Below are positions 33,101 to 42,054 of a stretch of 64,000 nt of DNA, one piece after another. The stretch covers positions 4,477,233-4,541,232 of the forward strand of contig NZ_KI911563.1 in NCBI RefSeq assembly GCF_000515335.1. Direction: 5' to 3'. Every line of letters begins with the position of its first letter. Position 1 is the first letter of the stretch. A model generated the notes under the pieces. The model saw only the letters and a list, made by a program, of their open reading frames with translations. It was not told the origin of the DNA and ran no database searches. The stretch comes from Cohnella panacarvi Gsoil 349. Lineage in GTDB: Bacteria > Bacillota > Bacilli > Paenibacillales > Paenibacillaceae. The position numbers were made by a program, and so were the translations under genes.

Positions 33101-34339
33101 ATGATTCGGAATTTGTCGCGGACATGGTGGTTTGGCAGCATTCTGTACGTCACGGCCGCGTGCTATGTCCTCTTCCAAGGCGGCAAAACCTCTCTCATGC
33201 TGTTCGTGATCCTGAACGTTCTAGGCGTCTACTTGATGCTCGGGCGGTGGAGCGGCATCGGCGGCGTCAACGGCGCAAGAACGATCGAGACGCAGGGAGG
33301 CAACACGGCTTACATGATGGCCGGCATGCGGCTCAGCGTCAAGCTGCGGATGCAAATTCCGGGCTTCTGGCCGCTGCCCTACGTGATCGTGAGGGAGAAA
33401 CTCGTACGCCGATCGGGCGGAGAGAGCCAGCTTTACGAGATGTCCTTCGTTCCGGATTACCGCAGGCGCGGAGAGGTGCGATTCGAGACGGCGCCGCTGC
33501 GCAGGGGGCAATACGAGTTTCAGGCGACCGATTGCTCGACGCGGGATATATTCGGATTGTTCGAGCATAAGGGAACTTTCTCGCAGCCGCACGATCTTCA
33601 GGTGCTGCCGCGCACGGTCGAACTCAAAGATTGGAAGCTGTTCAGGCGTGCCCGGAGAGGCGTGTTCCATCAAACGTACACTTCGCATTACGCAAGAGAG
33701 ACGACCCAGATCGACGGTGTCCGCGAATACATTCACGGAGACCGGTTGTCACGGATTCATTGGAACGCCACCGCTAAGACGGGGCAATGGAAATCGAAGG
33801 AGTTCGAACGCGAAGCGCTTCCGCGCATCGTGTTCGTGCTGGATCGCAACAAAGCGAACTATCGCGGCGCGGAGCAGTTCGAACTCGCGGTATCCGTCGT
33901 CGCCTCGCTCATCGAACTGTCGGTTCAGAAACGAATGCCGATCGGCTTCGCATCGGCGGGACTGATCGCGATGTGGTTCGGAGCGGGCCAGACGTTCGTG
34001 TCCCGCGACGAGGTGCTCAAGCATCTCATCGACGTCGAGGCGGATGGCGAAGCCGCGCTGAGCGACGTGCTCGCTCAAGTCGCGGAGAGGTACGAGCCGG
34101 GCGTCCATATCGTCATGGTGACCGCTTCGATCCAAGAAGATACGGCCGCGGCGATTACCGCCCTCGAGAGCAGGCGCATGCTGCCGAGCGTCATCCATAT
34201 CGCGGATAAGCATGCGCATCCCGAAGACGCGGCCAAGCTTCGCCATTGGCAATGGCTCTGTCAGTCCAAGCAATGGGAATTTTGCTCGGTCGCTCAATTG
34301 GAGCAGCTCCCTAAGGCATTGGGGGTGAGCAACGCATGA
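33101..34339 (+). CDS. DUF58 domain protein
   Basis: 412 residues. Two N-terminal TM segments (WWFGSILYVTAACYVLFQGG, LMLFVILNVLGVYLML) are followed by a cytosolic or membrane-near region. The DUF58 signature is clear: GVREYIHGDRLSRIHWNATAKTGQWKSKEFER near residue 205, followed by a VWA-like fold with IVFVLDRN. DUF58 proteins are the usual partners of MoxR and may participate in envelope protein assembly; the biochemical role is not settled. The ATG is 2 bp after the MoxR stop, and the end overlaps the next ATG. Confidence 0.9.
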   Translation: MIRNLSRTWWFGSILYVTAACYVLFQGGKTSLMLFVILNVLGVYLMLGRWSGIGGVNGARTIETQGGNTAYMMAGMRLSVKLRMQIPGFWPLPYVIVREKLVRRSGGESQLYEMSFVPDYRRRGEVRFETAPLRRGQYEFQATDCSTRDIFGLFEHKGTFSQPHDLQVLPRTVELKDWKLFRRARRGVFHQTYTSHYARETTQIDGVREYIHGDRLSRIHWNATAKTGQWKSKEFEREALPRIVFVLDRNKANYRGAEQFELAVSVVASLIELSVQKRMPIGFASAGLIAMWFGAGQTFVSRDEVLKHLIDVEADGEAALSDVLAQVAERYEPGVHIVMVTASIQEDTAAAITALESRRMLPSVIHIADKHAHPEDAAKLRHWQWLCQSKQWEFCSVAQLEQLPKALGVSNA

Positions 34340-36570
34340 GAATCAACAAAACCGCTCTTTTCCTGCAACGGCTCGTCATTGAACGGCTTCATCGGCTGCT
34401 TGCTATTATTGTCGTTCTTCAACTTATTCAATGCTTCGCGGACATTTGGTGGGAAGAGACGTATGCCATTATTTACGGAACGTTGACCGTTGCCGCGATT
34501 ACGGAGCTGCTCTTTACGAGAGGATTTCTGTGGCGGTTCATCGTGCAGATCGTGGCCGCTCTCGTCTTCATCTGGTACAAGGCTCCCGTCGATTGGGGCG
34601 GCTGGCCGGTCAGTTGGCGGGATTGGGACGCCGTACGGCATTTCCTGACCTTCCATGTCGATCAGCTTCATCCGTTCTACGAGCTTACGTTAGGCGCGTT
34701 GCTCGCCGCACATGTCTTGGCGTGGGCGGGCAGAAACCGATCGGGTACGATTTCCGTCATCATGGCTTCGATCTTGACGATGGCGACGGTAGACTCGTAC
34801 TTCGCGCTCTCGCTATGGCACAATATCGCTTGGATCGTGGCGACGGGACTCGTCTGGCTCGTCGTCGTCCATCTGAGACAGCTTCAAGCAAGACATCCGG
34901 ACAGCTGGGATCATCTGGCCGAAAGACCGCTCGAACTCATCGTTCCGGCAACCCTCATCATCGGGGTCGTGCTCGTCATGGGCATTATCATGCCTCGCGT
35001 TCCGGTATTGCTCGAGGATCCCTATACGATTCTCATGGAAGCTCAGGGACACAAGGTGGCGAACGCGGGCGGCGAAGGCGGCGTGCTGATCAGCTCCTCG
35101 GGCAGTTCCGGCAACAAAGGCTCGTCGCTGTCCGGTTATAGCCGCGACGATAAGGAGATCGGCGGAGGCTTCCAGTTCGACTACTCTCCTGTCATGACGA
35201 TCACGACATCCCAGCGGAGTTACTGGCGAGGGGAGACGAAAGCCGTCTATACCGGCAAAGGCTGGGGAGACGTGAAGGGCGGCACGCCGTTCGAGCCCTA
35301 TCATCCTAGCAACGAGACGAGCTTGCCGCTGTTGCCCGAACGCCCAAGCGGCGTGGAGACGAAGGAAGTCGTACAGACGGTCAACATACAGCGCAAGGAC
35401 AAAATTTCGGTGCTGTTCTCGGCCGGCCCGGCTTCCAAGATTTCCGAGCTGACAAGCGATGCTAAACCGGCCCTGCAATGGAATCCGGAGGAATGGGAAG
35501 TCAAGCTGAATAAACCGGCGAGAGTCGAAAGCTACACCGTCGTATCGCAGGTTGCCGTCATCGACGAAGCGAAGCTGCGCCAGTTGCCTGCCGCGGCGCA
35601 AGACAGCGAGCTGAATATCGAGCCTTACTTGCAACTGCCCGACGGCACGCCCCAGCGGGTGCGCGATTTGGCGGAAGCCCAGACCGCGGCATTCGCGAAC
35701 GACTACGACAAAGCGAAGGCGCTTGAGACTTACTTAAGGGAGACGTATCCTTATTCGAATACGCCCGACGTAAGCAAGCAGCAGAGCAAAGACGTCGTGG
35801 ACGCGTTCCTGTTCGAGATCAAGGAAGGCTATTGCGATTACTTCTCGACATCCTTCGTCGTGATGGCCCGTTCGGTCGGGCTTCCGGCGCGTTGGGTTAA
35901 AGGATACGCGTCGGGTTATGATCCTTCCGATTTGGAACGCAGCGGACCCAGAGGCTTCGGTCCCGGACGCGAAGATAAGAACGGTGCGGGCACGTATACG
36001 GTACGCAATGCCGATGCGCATTCGTGGGCCGAGGTGTATTTCGAAGGCTACGGCTGGATTCCTTTCGAGCCGACCGGCGGCTTCAGCTTGCCGGTCATCT
36101 ACCCGGACAATGCTCCGGAGCCCGAAGAATTGGCAACGGAAGCCATCGCCGAGCCGACGGACGAAGCGGAAGGCAAGGAAGAGTCGAATTGGATCGTCAT
36201 AACGACCGCGGCGATCGGAGCATTGCTCGTCGCAGGCGGCATCGTCTACCTGCTGTTGCGTCTTCGCGACGGCGGAGCCGGATTCGCATGGCGAAAATTC
36301 AGATTCTACGGATCGACGCCGGATCAGCGCGTCATCAGGGAGATGGAGAGACTGGTCGTCTTCCTTCACCGCAGGGGACTGCGCAGAGAAGCGAACGAGA
36401 CGATGAGGGAATCGGTTACGCGCTGGGGCGGCAAGTTCTCGTCGCTGCGGGCCGACTTCGATAACGCGCTGTACCATTTCGAGCACGCGAGGTACGGCCA
36501 GAACAGCGGCAACGAACAGAGGCTGCAAGCGTTCACAGACGCGGCAACGAATATTCGCAAGGCGTTATAA
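34336..36570 (+). CDS. Membrane transglutaminase-like protein (TgpA type)
   Basis: 744 residues. The first ~215 contain about six TM helices (DUF3488-like). A large loop carries a transglutaminase core: VDAFLFEIKEGYCDYFSTSFVVMARSVGLPARWVKGY with the catalytic Cys near residue 500, then VRNADAHSWAEVYFEGYGWIPFEPTGG with the catalytic His near 562; the third position reads FEPT rather than the common FDPT. One further TM (VITTAAIGALLVAGGIVYLLL, ~615-637) precedes a C-terminal DUF4129-like cytosolic domain. The ATG overlaps the DUF58 stop. The family is envelope-linked; the substrate is unknown. Confidence 0.88.
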   Translation: MRINKTALFLQRLVIERLHRLLAIIVVLQLIQCFADIWWEETYAIIYGTLTVAAITELLFTRGFLWRFIVQIVAALVFIWYKAPVDWGGWPVSWRDWDAVRHFLTFHVDQLHPFYELTLGALLAAHVLAWAGRNRSGTISVIMASILTMATVDSYFALSLWHNIAWIVATGLVWLVVVHLRQLQARHPDSWDHLAERPLELIVPATLIIGVVLVMGIIMPRVPVLLEDPYTILMEAQGHKVANAGGEGGVLISSSGSSGNKGSSLSGYSRDDKEIGGGFQFDYSPVMTITTSQRSYWRGETKAVYTGKGWGDVKGGTPFEPYHPSNETSLPLLPERPSGVETKEVVQTVNIQRKDKISVLFSAGPASKISELTSDAKPALQWNPEEWEVKLNKPARVESYTVVSQVAVIDEAKLRQLPAAAQDSELNIEPYLQLPDGTPQRVRDLAEAQTAAFANDYDKAKALETYLRETYPYSNTPDVSKQQSKDVVDAFLFEIKEGYCDYFSTSFVVMARSVGLPARWVKGYASGYDPSDLERSGPRGFGPGREDKNGAGTYTVRNADAHSWAEVYFEGYGWIPFEPTGGFSLPVIYPDNAPEPEELATEAIAEPTDEAEGKEESNWIVITTAAIGALLVAGGIVYLLLRLRDGGAGFAWRKFRFYGSTPDQRVIREMERLVVFLHRRGLRREANETMRESVTRWGGKFSSLRADFDNALYHFEHARYGQNSGNEQRLQAFTDAATNIRKAL

Positions 36571-36581
36571 GGCGCAATCAC

Positions 36582-36620
36582 GCGGCTGGCGCTCCTCTCA
36601 TCGGGGCGTCAGCCGTTTTA
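36582..36620 (+). terminator. Terminator after the MoxR operon
   Basis: CGGCTGGCGC pairs with GCGTCAGCCG (one mismatch), followed by TTTTA. It ends the three-gene operon before yqeG. Confidence 0.78.
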
Positions 36621-36688
36621 CTTCATACGATGCGGTGTGGTATATTTTGAGGAAGATTAGCCGTATAGAGACAGGAGTAATTACCTAG

Positions 36689-37219
36689 ATGTTCAAGCGT
36701 TTGATTCCCGATCAGATCGTGAATACCGTATACGATATCGATCTGAAAGCATTGAAAGCCCGAGGCGTGAAGGGCATTATTACCGATTTGGATAATACGC
36801 TGGTCAGCGCCAGGACTCCGCTCGCTACGCCGAAGCTGGTAGCCTGGCTTGATTCCGTTAGAGATATGGGTTTCAAGGTCATCATCCTATCCAACAATAA
36901 CAGCCGTCGCGTGAAGAGCTTCGCCGCCCCCCTTGGAATTCCTTACATTCCCGCGGCGCGCAAGCCGACGAGCAGCGCGTTCAACGAAGCGGTGCGACAG
37001 CTCGGCCTTAAGCCGGAACAAGCCGTCGTCGTAGGCGATCAATTAATGACGGACGTGCTTGGCGGGCGCAGAGCGGGCCTGAAGACGATACTCGTGACCC
37101 CGATCGCGCGGGGCGAAGAAGGCTGGGGCACGCGGATTAACCGGATGATCGAGAGGATCGCGCTTCGCAGCCTTCGCCGCAAAGGGCATTGGCCTTTCGA
37201 TAATAAAGGGGGACGCTAA
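36689..37219 (+). CDS. yqeG: YqeG-family HAD phosphatase
   Basis: 176 residues of the HAD subfamily IIIA. It has GIITDLDNTLVSARTP near residue 31 (nucleophile Asp and second Asp), VIILSNNNSRRV near 71, the Lys-containing KPTSSAFNEAV, and VVVGDQLMTDVLGGRRAGLKTILV near 115. It belongs to the phosphatidylglycerophosphate phosphatase-like group (yeast GEP4 relatives), although the activity in Firmicutes is not firmly assigned. It is the first gene of the yqeG-yqeH-aroE-yhbY-nadD-yqeK-rsfS order, the same as in Bacillus. The yqeH start is 2 bp downstream. Confidence 0.92.
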   Translation: MFKRLIPDQIVNTVYDIDLKALKARGVKGIITDLDNTLVSARTPLATPKLVAWLDSVRDMGFKVIILSNNNSRRVKSFAAPLGIPYIPAARKPTSSAFNEAVRQLGLKPEQAVVVGDQLMTDVLGGRRAGLKTILVTPIARGEEGWGTRINRMIERIALRSLRRKGHWPFDNKGGR

Positions 37220-37221
37220 AC

Positions 37222-38358
37222 GTGACAAACGCGAACTTGGAGCGCTCCTCGCATTGCTCCGGCTGCGGCATTGCGCTGCAGAGCGAGAACATGGAAACCC
37301 CCGGCTTTGTGCCGGAGGCATCGATCCATAAGGAAGACGCGATTTGCCAGCGGTGCTTCCGCATTAAACATTATAATGAAGCCTCGTCGATCACGGTCGA
37401 TCAAGACGAGTTTCTGAAGCTGCTAGGCAGCATCGCATCGACGGAAAGCTTAGTCGTCCATATCGTCGATCTATTCGATTTCGAGGGAAGCCTCATATCC
37501 GGTTTGCAGCGATTCGTCGGCACCAACCCCGTGCTGCTCGTCGTGAATAAGATCGACTTGTTGCCTCGCGTGACGAACTGGAACCGGCTCCGTAACTGGG
37601 TGCAGAAGCAAGCTCGCGAGAACGGCTTGAAAGTCGCCGACGTCGTGCTGTGCAGCGCGCGCCGCAATATCGGCTTCGACCGAGTCGTCGAGGCGGTTAC
37701 GAATCTTCGCGGCCATCGCGACGTCTATGTCGTCGGCGCGACGAACGTCGGTAAGAGCACGCTCATCAACCGTCTCATCTCCGATTACAGCGATCTGAAG
37801 CGGGAGCTGACCGTGTCCCGATATCCGGGTACGACGCTCGATGCCGTTCAGATCCCGCTGGACGACGGACGCAGCATTATCGATACGCCGGGGATCGTCT
37901 ATTCCACGCGGCTCACCGAGCTCGTCTCGCGTAAGGATCTAGGCGCGATAATGCCTGATAAGCCTCTGAAACCGATGACGTACCAACTGAACGCCCAGCA
38001 GACGCTGTTTTTCGGAGCGATGGCGAGATTCGACTTCATCGAAGGGGACAGGCAATCGTTCACGGCCTTCGTTTCCGGCGGAATTGAAATTCATCGTACG
38101 AAGCTCGACAGAGCGGATGAGCTATATGCCGAGCACAAGGGCACGCTGCTTAGCCCGCCCGACGAGGAGGGCTTGGCTTCGCTGCCCGCGTGGACAAGGC
38201 ACCGCCTTCGCATTCAGCCGGGCAAGTCTCAAGACGTCTTCGTATCCGGTCTCGGCTGGATTCAAGCGAACGGCAAGTCGGGAGCGACCGTCGACATTCA
38301 TGCGCCGAAAGGCGTTAAAGTGATGCTTCGGGACAGCATACTCGGCAACGGCAACTAA
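37222..38358 (+). CDS. yqeH: Ribosome biogenesis GTPase YqeH
   Basis: 378 residues, GTG start behind AAAGGGGGA. An N-terminal zinc finger (HCSGCGIALQ…AICQRCFRIKHYNE) precedes a circularly permuted GTPase in the order G4 VVNKIDLLPR, G5 CSARRNIGFD, G1 VVGATNVGKSTLIN, G2 SRYPGTTLD, G3 DTPGIVY. This permutation and the TRAP-like C-terminal part are typical for YqeH, which is needed for small-subunit (30S) assembly. All GTP-binding motifs are present. It is coupled with yqeG and followed by aroE. Confidence 0.95.
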   Translation: MTNANLERSSHCSGCGIALQSENMETPGFVPEASIHKEDAICQRCFRIKHYNEASSITVDQDEFLKLLGSIASTESLVVHIVDLFDFEGSLISGLQRFVGTNPVLLVVNKIDLLPRVTNWNRLRNWVQKQARENGLKVADVVLCSARRNIGFDRVVEAVTNLRGHRDVYVVGATNVGKSTLINRLISDYSDLKRELTVSRYPGTTLDAVQIPLDDGRSIIDTPGIVYSTRLTELVSRKDLGAIMPDKPLKPMTYQLNAQQTLFFGAMARFDFIEGDRQSFTAFVSGGIEIHRTKLDRADELYAEHKGTLLSPPDEEGLASLPAWTRHRLRIQPGKSQDVFVSGLGWIQANGKSGATVDIHAPKGVKVMLRDSILGNGN

Positions 38359-38405
38359 GGCGACGCATGCCATCGCTAACCGCTCTGGGGAGGAGCAATC
38401 GATAG

Positions 38406-39245
38406 ATGGATAGCTACACCGTGCTTTACGGCGTAATCGGCGATCCGATTCGCCATTCCAAATCGCCGGTCATGTTGAATCGCGCGTTTCGGGAAGCAGG
38501 CATTAACGGAGCTTATGCGGCTTTTCACGTAACGCCGGATAAACTAGGGGAAGCGATCGCGGGTATTCGGGCGCTAGGCTTTAGAGGACTTAATGTCACG
38601 ATCCCGCACAAAATAGAGGTCATGAAGCACCTCGACGACATTCATCCGGGCGCCAAGGCTGCAGGTGCGGTCAACACGATCGTGAACGAAGGCGGACGGT
38701 TGATCGGCTATAATACGGACGGGATCGGATATGTCCGGTCCTTGAAGGAAGAAGCCGAGCCGAACTTGGCCGGACGGCGAATCGTCGTACTCGGCGCCGG
38801 CGGCGCGTCGCGAGGCATCCTGTGGGCGCTTGCGCAAGAGAACCCGGCGAAGCTCATGCTGGCTAACCGAACGGAAGAGAAGGCAAGGGAGCTTGCGGGC
38901 GCCTTCGCTTCGGAGTTCGAGATCGAACCCGTCGCATGGTCGGATCTTCGCGAAGCTTGCCGCGGCGCGGACGTCGTCATTAACACGACATCCGTAGGCA
39001 TGTCTCCGAACGCGGACGAGACGCCGATCGATCCGACATGGCTGAAGCCGGGAGCGGTCGCAAGCGATCTGATCTACAATCCGCTCAAGACGAAATTCGT
39101 CCGGGAAGCGGAAGCCGGCGGCTGCCGCGGACACGGCGGACTCGGCATGTTCATTTACCAAGGCGCATATGCCTTTGAATACTGGACCGGACAATCGGCT
39201 CCGGTCGGCGTCATGCGGGAAGCCGTCATGGCGTCTTTCAACTAA
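38406..39245 (+). CDS. aroE: Shikimate 5-dehydrogenase (NADP)
   Basis: 279 residues. The substrate site is YGVIGDPIRHSKSPVMLNRAF; the catalytic Lys/Asp pair lies in GLNVTIPHKIEVMKHLD and AVNTIVNEGGRLIGYNTDGIG. The NADP-binding GAGGASRGILWAL and NRTEEKARELA follow, and the end has GLGMFIYQGAYAFEYWTG. It reduces 3-dehydroshikimate to shikimate in aromatic amino acid synthesis. The start follows GGGGAGGAG. It sits in the yqe operon as in B. subtilis. Confidence 0.96.
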   Translation: MDSYTVLYGVIGDPIRHSKSPVMLNRAFREAGINGAYAAFHVTPDKLGEAIAGIRALGFRGLNVTIPHKIEVMKHLDDIHPGAKAAGAVNTIVNEGGRLIGYNTDGIGYVRSLKEEAEPNLAGRRIVVLGAGGASRGILWALAQENPAKLMLANRTEEKARELAGAFASEFEIEPVAWSDLREACRGADVVINTTSVGMSPNADETPIDPTWLKPGAVASDLIYNPLKTKFVREAEAGGCRGHGGLGMFIYQGAYAFEYWTGQSAPVGVMREAVMASFN

Positions 39246-39271
39246 TCGAACCGAAGAAAGCGGGAAACAAC

Positions 39272-39565
39272 ATGTTGACTGGCAAGCAGAAACGCCACTT
39301 GCGGGCGCTCGCCCACCATTTGAAGCCGATATTCCAAGTCGGCAAAGGCAGCACGAACGACCACCTTATCCGCCACATCGAGGAAGCGCTCGAAGTGCGA
39401 GAGCTGATTAAAGTTTCGGTGCTCAACAACTGCATGGACGATCCGAGAGAGATCGGCGCGGAACTCGCGGAACGATCCGGAGCGGAGCTCGCGCAAGTGA
39501 TCGGCAAGACGATCGTTCTGTACAAGGAATCCCGAGACAATAAACAAATCAAGCTGCCACGATAA
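39272..39565 (+). CDS. yhbY: YhbY/CRM-family RNA-binding protein
   Basis: 97 residues with the CRM-domain start MLTGKQKRHLRALAHHLKPIFQVGKG and the C-terminal IGKTIVLYKESRDNKQIKLP. The GxxG-like loop lies around QVGKGS. This family (yqeI in B. subtilis) associates with pre-50S ribosomes. Length and place between aroE and nadD match Bacillus. Confidence 0.94.
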   Translation: MLTGKQKRHLRALAHHLKPIFQVGKGSTNDHLIRHIEEALEVRELIKVSVLNNCMDDPREIGAELAERSGAELAQVIGKTIVLYKESRDNKQIKLPR

Positions 39566-39585
39566 TTCGCGAAAGGCGGGAGCAG

Positions 39586-40173
39586 ATGAGAAAAATCGGC
39601 TGCATGGGCGGCACGTTCGATCCGGTGCATATCGGTCACTTGCTCGCCGCGGAATCCGCCAAAGAAGCGGCTAAACTGGACGAAGTATGGTTTGTTCCGA
39701 CCTCCATACCTCCGCATAAACCGCAGCCGGACACGGATTCGCAAGCCAGGTGCGAGATGCTGAAGGCCGCGATCTCAAGCAATCCCGGATTCCGTCTCGA
39801 GACGATCGAGATGGAACGCGAAGGGGCGTCGTATACGATCGACACCGTTACCGAGCTGCAAGCTCGGGAACCCGATGCGCAGTTCTACTGGATCATCGGT
39901 TCGGATATGGTGGGCGACTTGCCGAACTGGCGAAGGATCGACGAGCTCGCGGAACGCGTTACCTTCATCGGACTGGAACGGCCCGACCAACCCGGCAACG
40001 ATGCGGCGCTGCCTTCGTTCTTGCGCCGGCGCCTGCTGCGCGCGGCGATGCCTCCGCTTGGCATCTCGTCGACGGACATTCGCCGCCGGCTGAAGAACGG
40101 CCGCTCGATTCGTTACCTCGTACCGGAAGCGGTACACGATTATATCCGGGGGAATGACGTTTATGGATCTTGA
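39586..40173 (+). CDS. nadD: Nicotinate-nucleotide adenylyltransferase
   Basis: 195 residues. The nucleotidyltransferase start IGCMGGTFDPVHIGHLLAAE contains the HxGH motif. Later motifs include WFVPTSIPPHKP, FYWIIGSDMVGDLPNWRRIDEL and LGISSTDIRRRLKNGRSIRYLVPEAV with the ISST signature. It makes deamido-NAD from nicotinate mononucleotide and ATP. RBS AAAGGCGGGAG precedes ATG. Its end overlaps yqeK. Confidence 0.96.
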   Translation: MRKIGCMGGTFDPVHIGHLLAAESAKEAAKLDEVWFVPTSIPPHKPQPDTDSQARCEMLKAAISSNPGFRLETIEMEREGASYTIDTVTELQAREPDAQFYWIIGSDMVGDLPNWRRIDELAERVTFIGLERPDQPGNDAALPSFLRRRLLRAAMPPLGISSTDIRRRLKNGRSIRYLVPEAVHDYIRGNDVYGS

Positions 40174-40762
40174 CTTGCTTAGGGAGGCGACGCGCGGCCA
40201 AATGCCGGACCGACGATGGAAGCATACGCTCGGCGTCGTCGAGACGGCGATCAAGCTGGCGGAGAGGTTCGGCGGAGACATACGCAAGGCTGAGCTCGCG
40301 GCGTTGCTGCACGATTATTCGAAGGCGTGGCCGATTAGCCGAATGGAACAAATCATTCGGGAGCAAGGGCTTCCAAGCGAATTGCTCGAACACGATAGAG
40401 AGCTTTGGCATGCGCACGTCGGCGCATGGGCGGTTCACGCCGAGCTCGGCATCGCGGACGATGAGGTGCTGGACGCGATTCGGTATCATACCTCGGGGCG
40501 CGCGCGGATGACGAAGCTTGATAAAATCGTCTGTTTGGCAGACTATACGGAACCGGGTCGGGACTTCCCGGGCGTGGAGAAGATACGCAAGCTGGCGGAG
40601 AAAAGCATGGAAGAGGCGCTAATCGCGGGTTTCGACTCCACGATTACGCTGCTGCTCGAGAAGGGCAGGCGCATTTTCCCGCTTACGATAGACGCTCGCA
40701 ATGGACTCATAGAACAACTTGAAGCTAATGAATCGCAACAATCTAACGTTAACGGAGGCTGA
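40163..40762 (+). CDS. yqeK: HD-domain diadenosine tetraphosphatase YqeK
   Basis: 199 residues from ATG 40163. I prefer it to ATG 40154, because CGGGGGA ends at 40153, directly against the earlier codon. The HD metal site is seen in RWKHTLGVVETAIKLAERFGGD, AELAALLHDYSKAW, WHAHVGAWAVHAELG and AIRYHTSGR. YqeK enzymes hydrolyse Ap4A symmetrically to ADP. It overlaps nadD by 11 bases and leads directly into rsfS. Confidence 0.93.
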   Translation: MDLDLLREATRGQMPDRRWKHTLGVVETAIKLAERFGGDIRKAELAALLHDYSKAWPISRMEQIIREQGLPSELLEHDRELWHAHVGAWAVHAELGIADDEVLDAIRYHTSGRARMTKLDKIVCLADYTEPGRDFPGVEKIRKLAEKSMEEALIAGFDSTITLLLEKGRRIFPLTIDARNGLIEQLEANESQQSNVNGG

Positions 40763-40765
40763 GGC

Positions 40766-41110
40766 ATGGCAGGAAACTCGGAAAAGCTGCTCAAATCGGT
40801 AATTGAAGGCGCGGACGACAAGAAGGCGAACGACATCGTCGCTCTGAATCTGCAGGGCATCTCGCTCGTTGCGGATTACTTCGTCATTTGCCACGGGAAT
40901 TCGGATACGCAAGTGCAGGCGATCGCCACGGAAATCAAGAAACGCGCGGAAATCGAAGGAATGCGCGTACGACTGGAAGGCATGGATACGGCGAGATGGG
41001 TGCTGATCGACATGGGCGACGTCGTCGCGCACGTCTTCCATCGCGACGAACGCGAGTATTATCATCTGGAGCGTCTATGGTCGGACGCGAAGGCAGTTGA
41101 GATCGTATGA
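40766..41110 (+). CDS. rsfS: Ribosomal silencing factor RsfS
   Basis: 114 residues of the RsfS/YbeB/Iojap family. Motifs: IVALNLQGISLVADYFVICHGNSDTQVQAIATEI and WVLIDMGDVVAHVFHRDEREYYHLERLWSDA. It binds ribosomal protein uL14 and blocks subunit joining during starvation. The start is 3 bp after the yqeK stop, and its TGA overlaps the ATG of the next gene. Confidence 0.96.
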   Translation: MAGNSEKLLKSVIEGADDKKANDIVALNLQGISLVADYFVICHGNSDTQVQAIATEIKKRAEIEGMRVRLEGMDTARWVLIDMGDVVAHVFHRDEREYYHLERLWSDAKAVEIV

Positions 41111-42024
41111 GCCTAATCGCCGGAACGCTTAGGACGCTGCGCGTGAACCGCGAAGTGTCCCCGTACGGCTGGTTTCTCGGAGACGATGAAGACGGGGGCG
41201 CCGAGGTGCTGCTGCCGTACGGAGAGTCTGTCGGTGAGAAGCACGAGATCGGGGCGGAGATCGAGGTGTTCCTCTTCCATGACGATAAGGAACGTTTAAC
41301 CGCTACGCTGCGCAAGCCGTATCTCGTTGCGGGCGAGATGGCCCGCGTGGAAGTCGCCGACTTCAATCCGCGTTTCGGATACTTCCTCGAGATCGGGATC
41401 GGCCGTCAATTGCTGTTGCCGCTTAAGGAGTTGCCCGAAGGACGAAGGGACGTATGGCCTCAGACGGGAGACGAAGTACATATCGTTATGAAGCACGACA
41501 AGGAAGGGCGAATGCTCGCTCGCCTCGCGAAGCTCGACGATTTCGAGCCTTACGTGTTCCGGGCGCCGTCCTCGTGGAACAACGAGTGGAAGGAAGGCTG
41601 GGTGACCGACGTATTCAAGGACGGCGTATTCACGCTTGTGGATGGCGGCGTTCTCGGTTACGGCTCGCTCGGCTATATTCATCATTCCGCGATGATCCAC
41701 CCGCTGCGGATCGGACAGAAGTTCAAAGCCCGCGTCACGCAGGTTCGCGATGACGGCAGAGTCAGCCTAAGCGTACGCGCGGCGAAGGAGACGGGACGCG
41801 AGGAAGACGCCGACCGCTTGCTGGCGTTCCTGAAGGAGCGTCCGGGCGGAGCGATGCCTTATTCCGACGAGACGAGCGCGGAAGATGTCCAGCGGCGTTT
41901 CGGTCTGAGCAAGTCCGCTTTCAAGCGGGCGTTAGGCAAACTGATGAAAGACGGACTCGTTACGCAGAAAGGCGCATGGACCCACCTCGTGAACAAAAAT
42001 GAGGAGTCGGATCGCGCGGAGTAA
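41107..42024 (+). CDS. cvfB: S1-domain RNA-binding protein, CvfB/YitL-like
   Basis: 305 residues. There are three consecutive OB/S1-type domains (VSPYGWFLGDDEDGGAEVLLPYGES; FGYFLEIGIGRQLLLPLKEL; YGSLGYIHHSAMIHPLRIGQKFKARVTQVRDDGRVSLSVR) and a C-terminal winged helix (TSAEDVQRRFGLSKSAFKRALGKLMKDGLV). This matches CvfB of Staphylococcus (YitL in Bacillus), which binds RNA and affects virulence gene expression there. In B. subtilis yitL is elsewhere; here it is inserted between rsfS and yqeM and overlaps rsfS, so it is probably expressed with the housekeeping operon. Confidence 0.88.
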   Translation: MSLIAGTLRTLRVNREVSPYGWFLGDDEDGGAEVLLPYGESVGEKHEIGAEIEVFLFHDDKERLTATLRKPYLVAGEMARVEVADFNPRFGYFLEIGIGRQLLLPLKELPEGRRDVWPQTGDEVHIVMKHDKEGRMLARLAKLDDFEPYVFRAPSSWNNEWKEGWVTDVFKDGVFTLVDGGVLGYGSLGYIHHSAMIHPLRIGQKFKARVTQVRDDGRVSLSVRAAKETGREEDADRLLAFLKERPGGAMPYSDETSAEDVQRRFGLSKSAFKRALGKLMKDGLVTQKGAWTHLVNKNEESDRAE

Positions 42025-42054
42025 CGAGTAATAAATAACATTGGAGAGACAGTT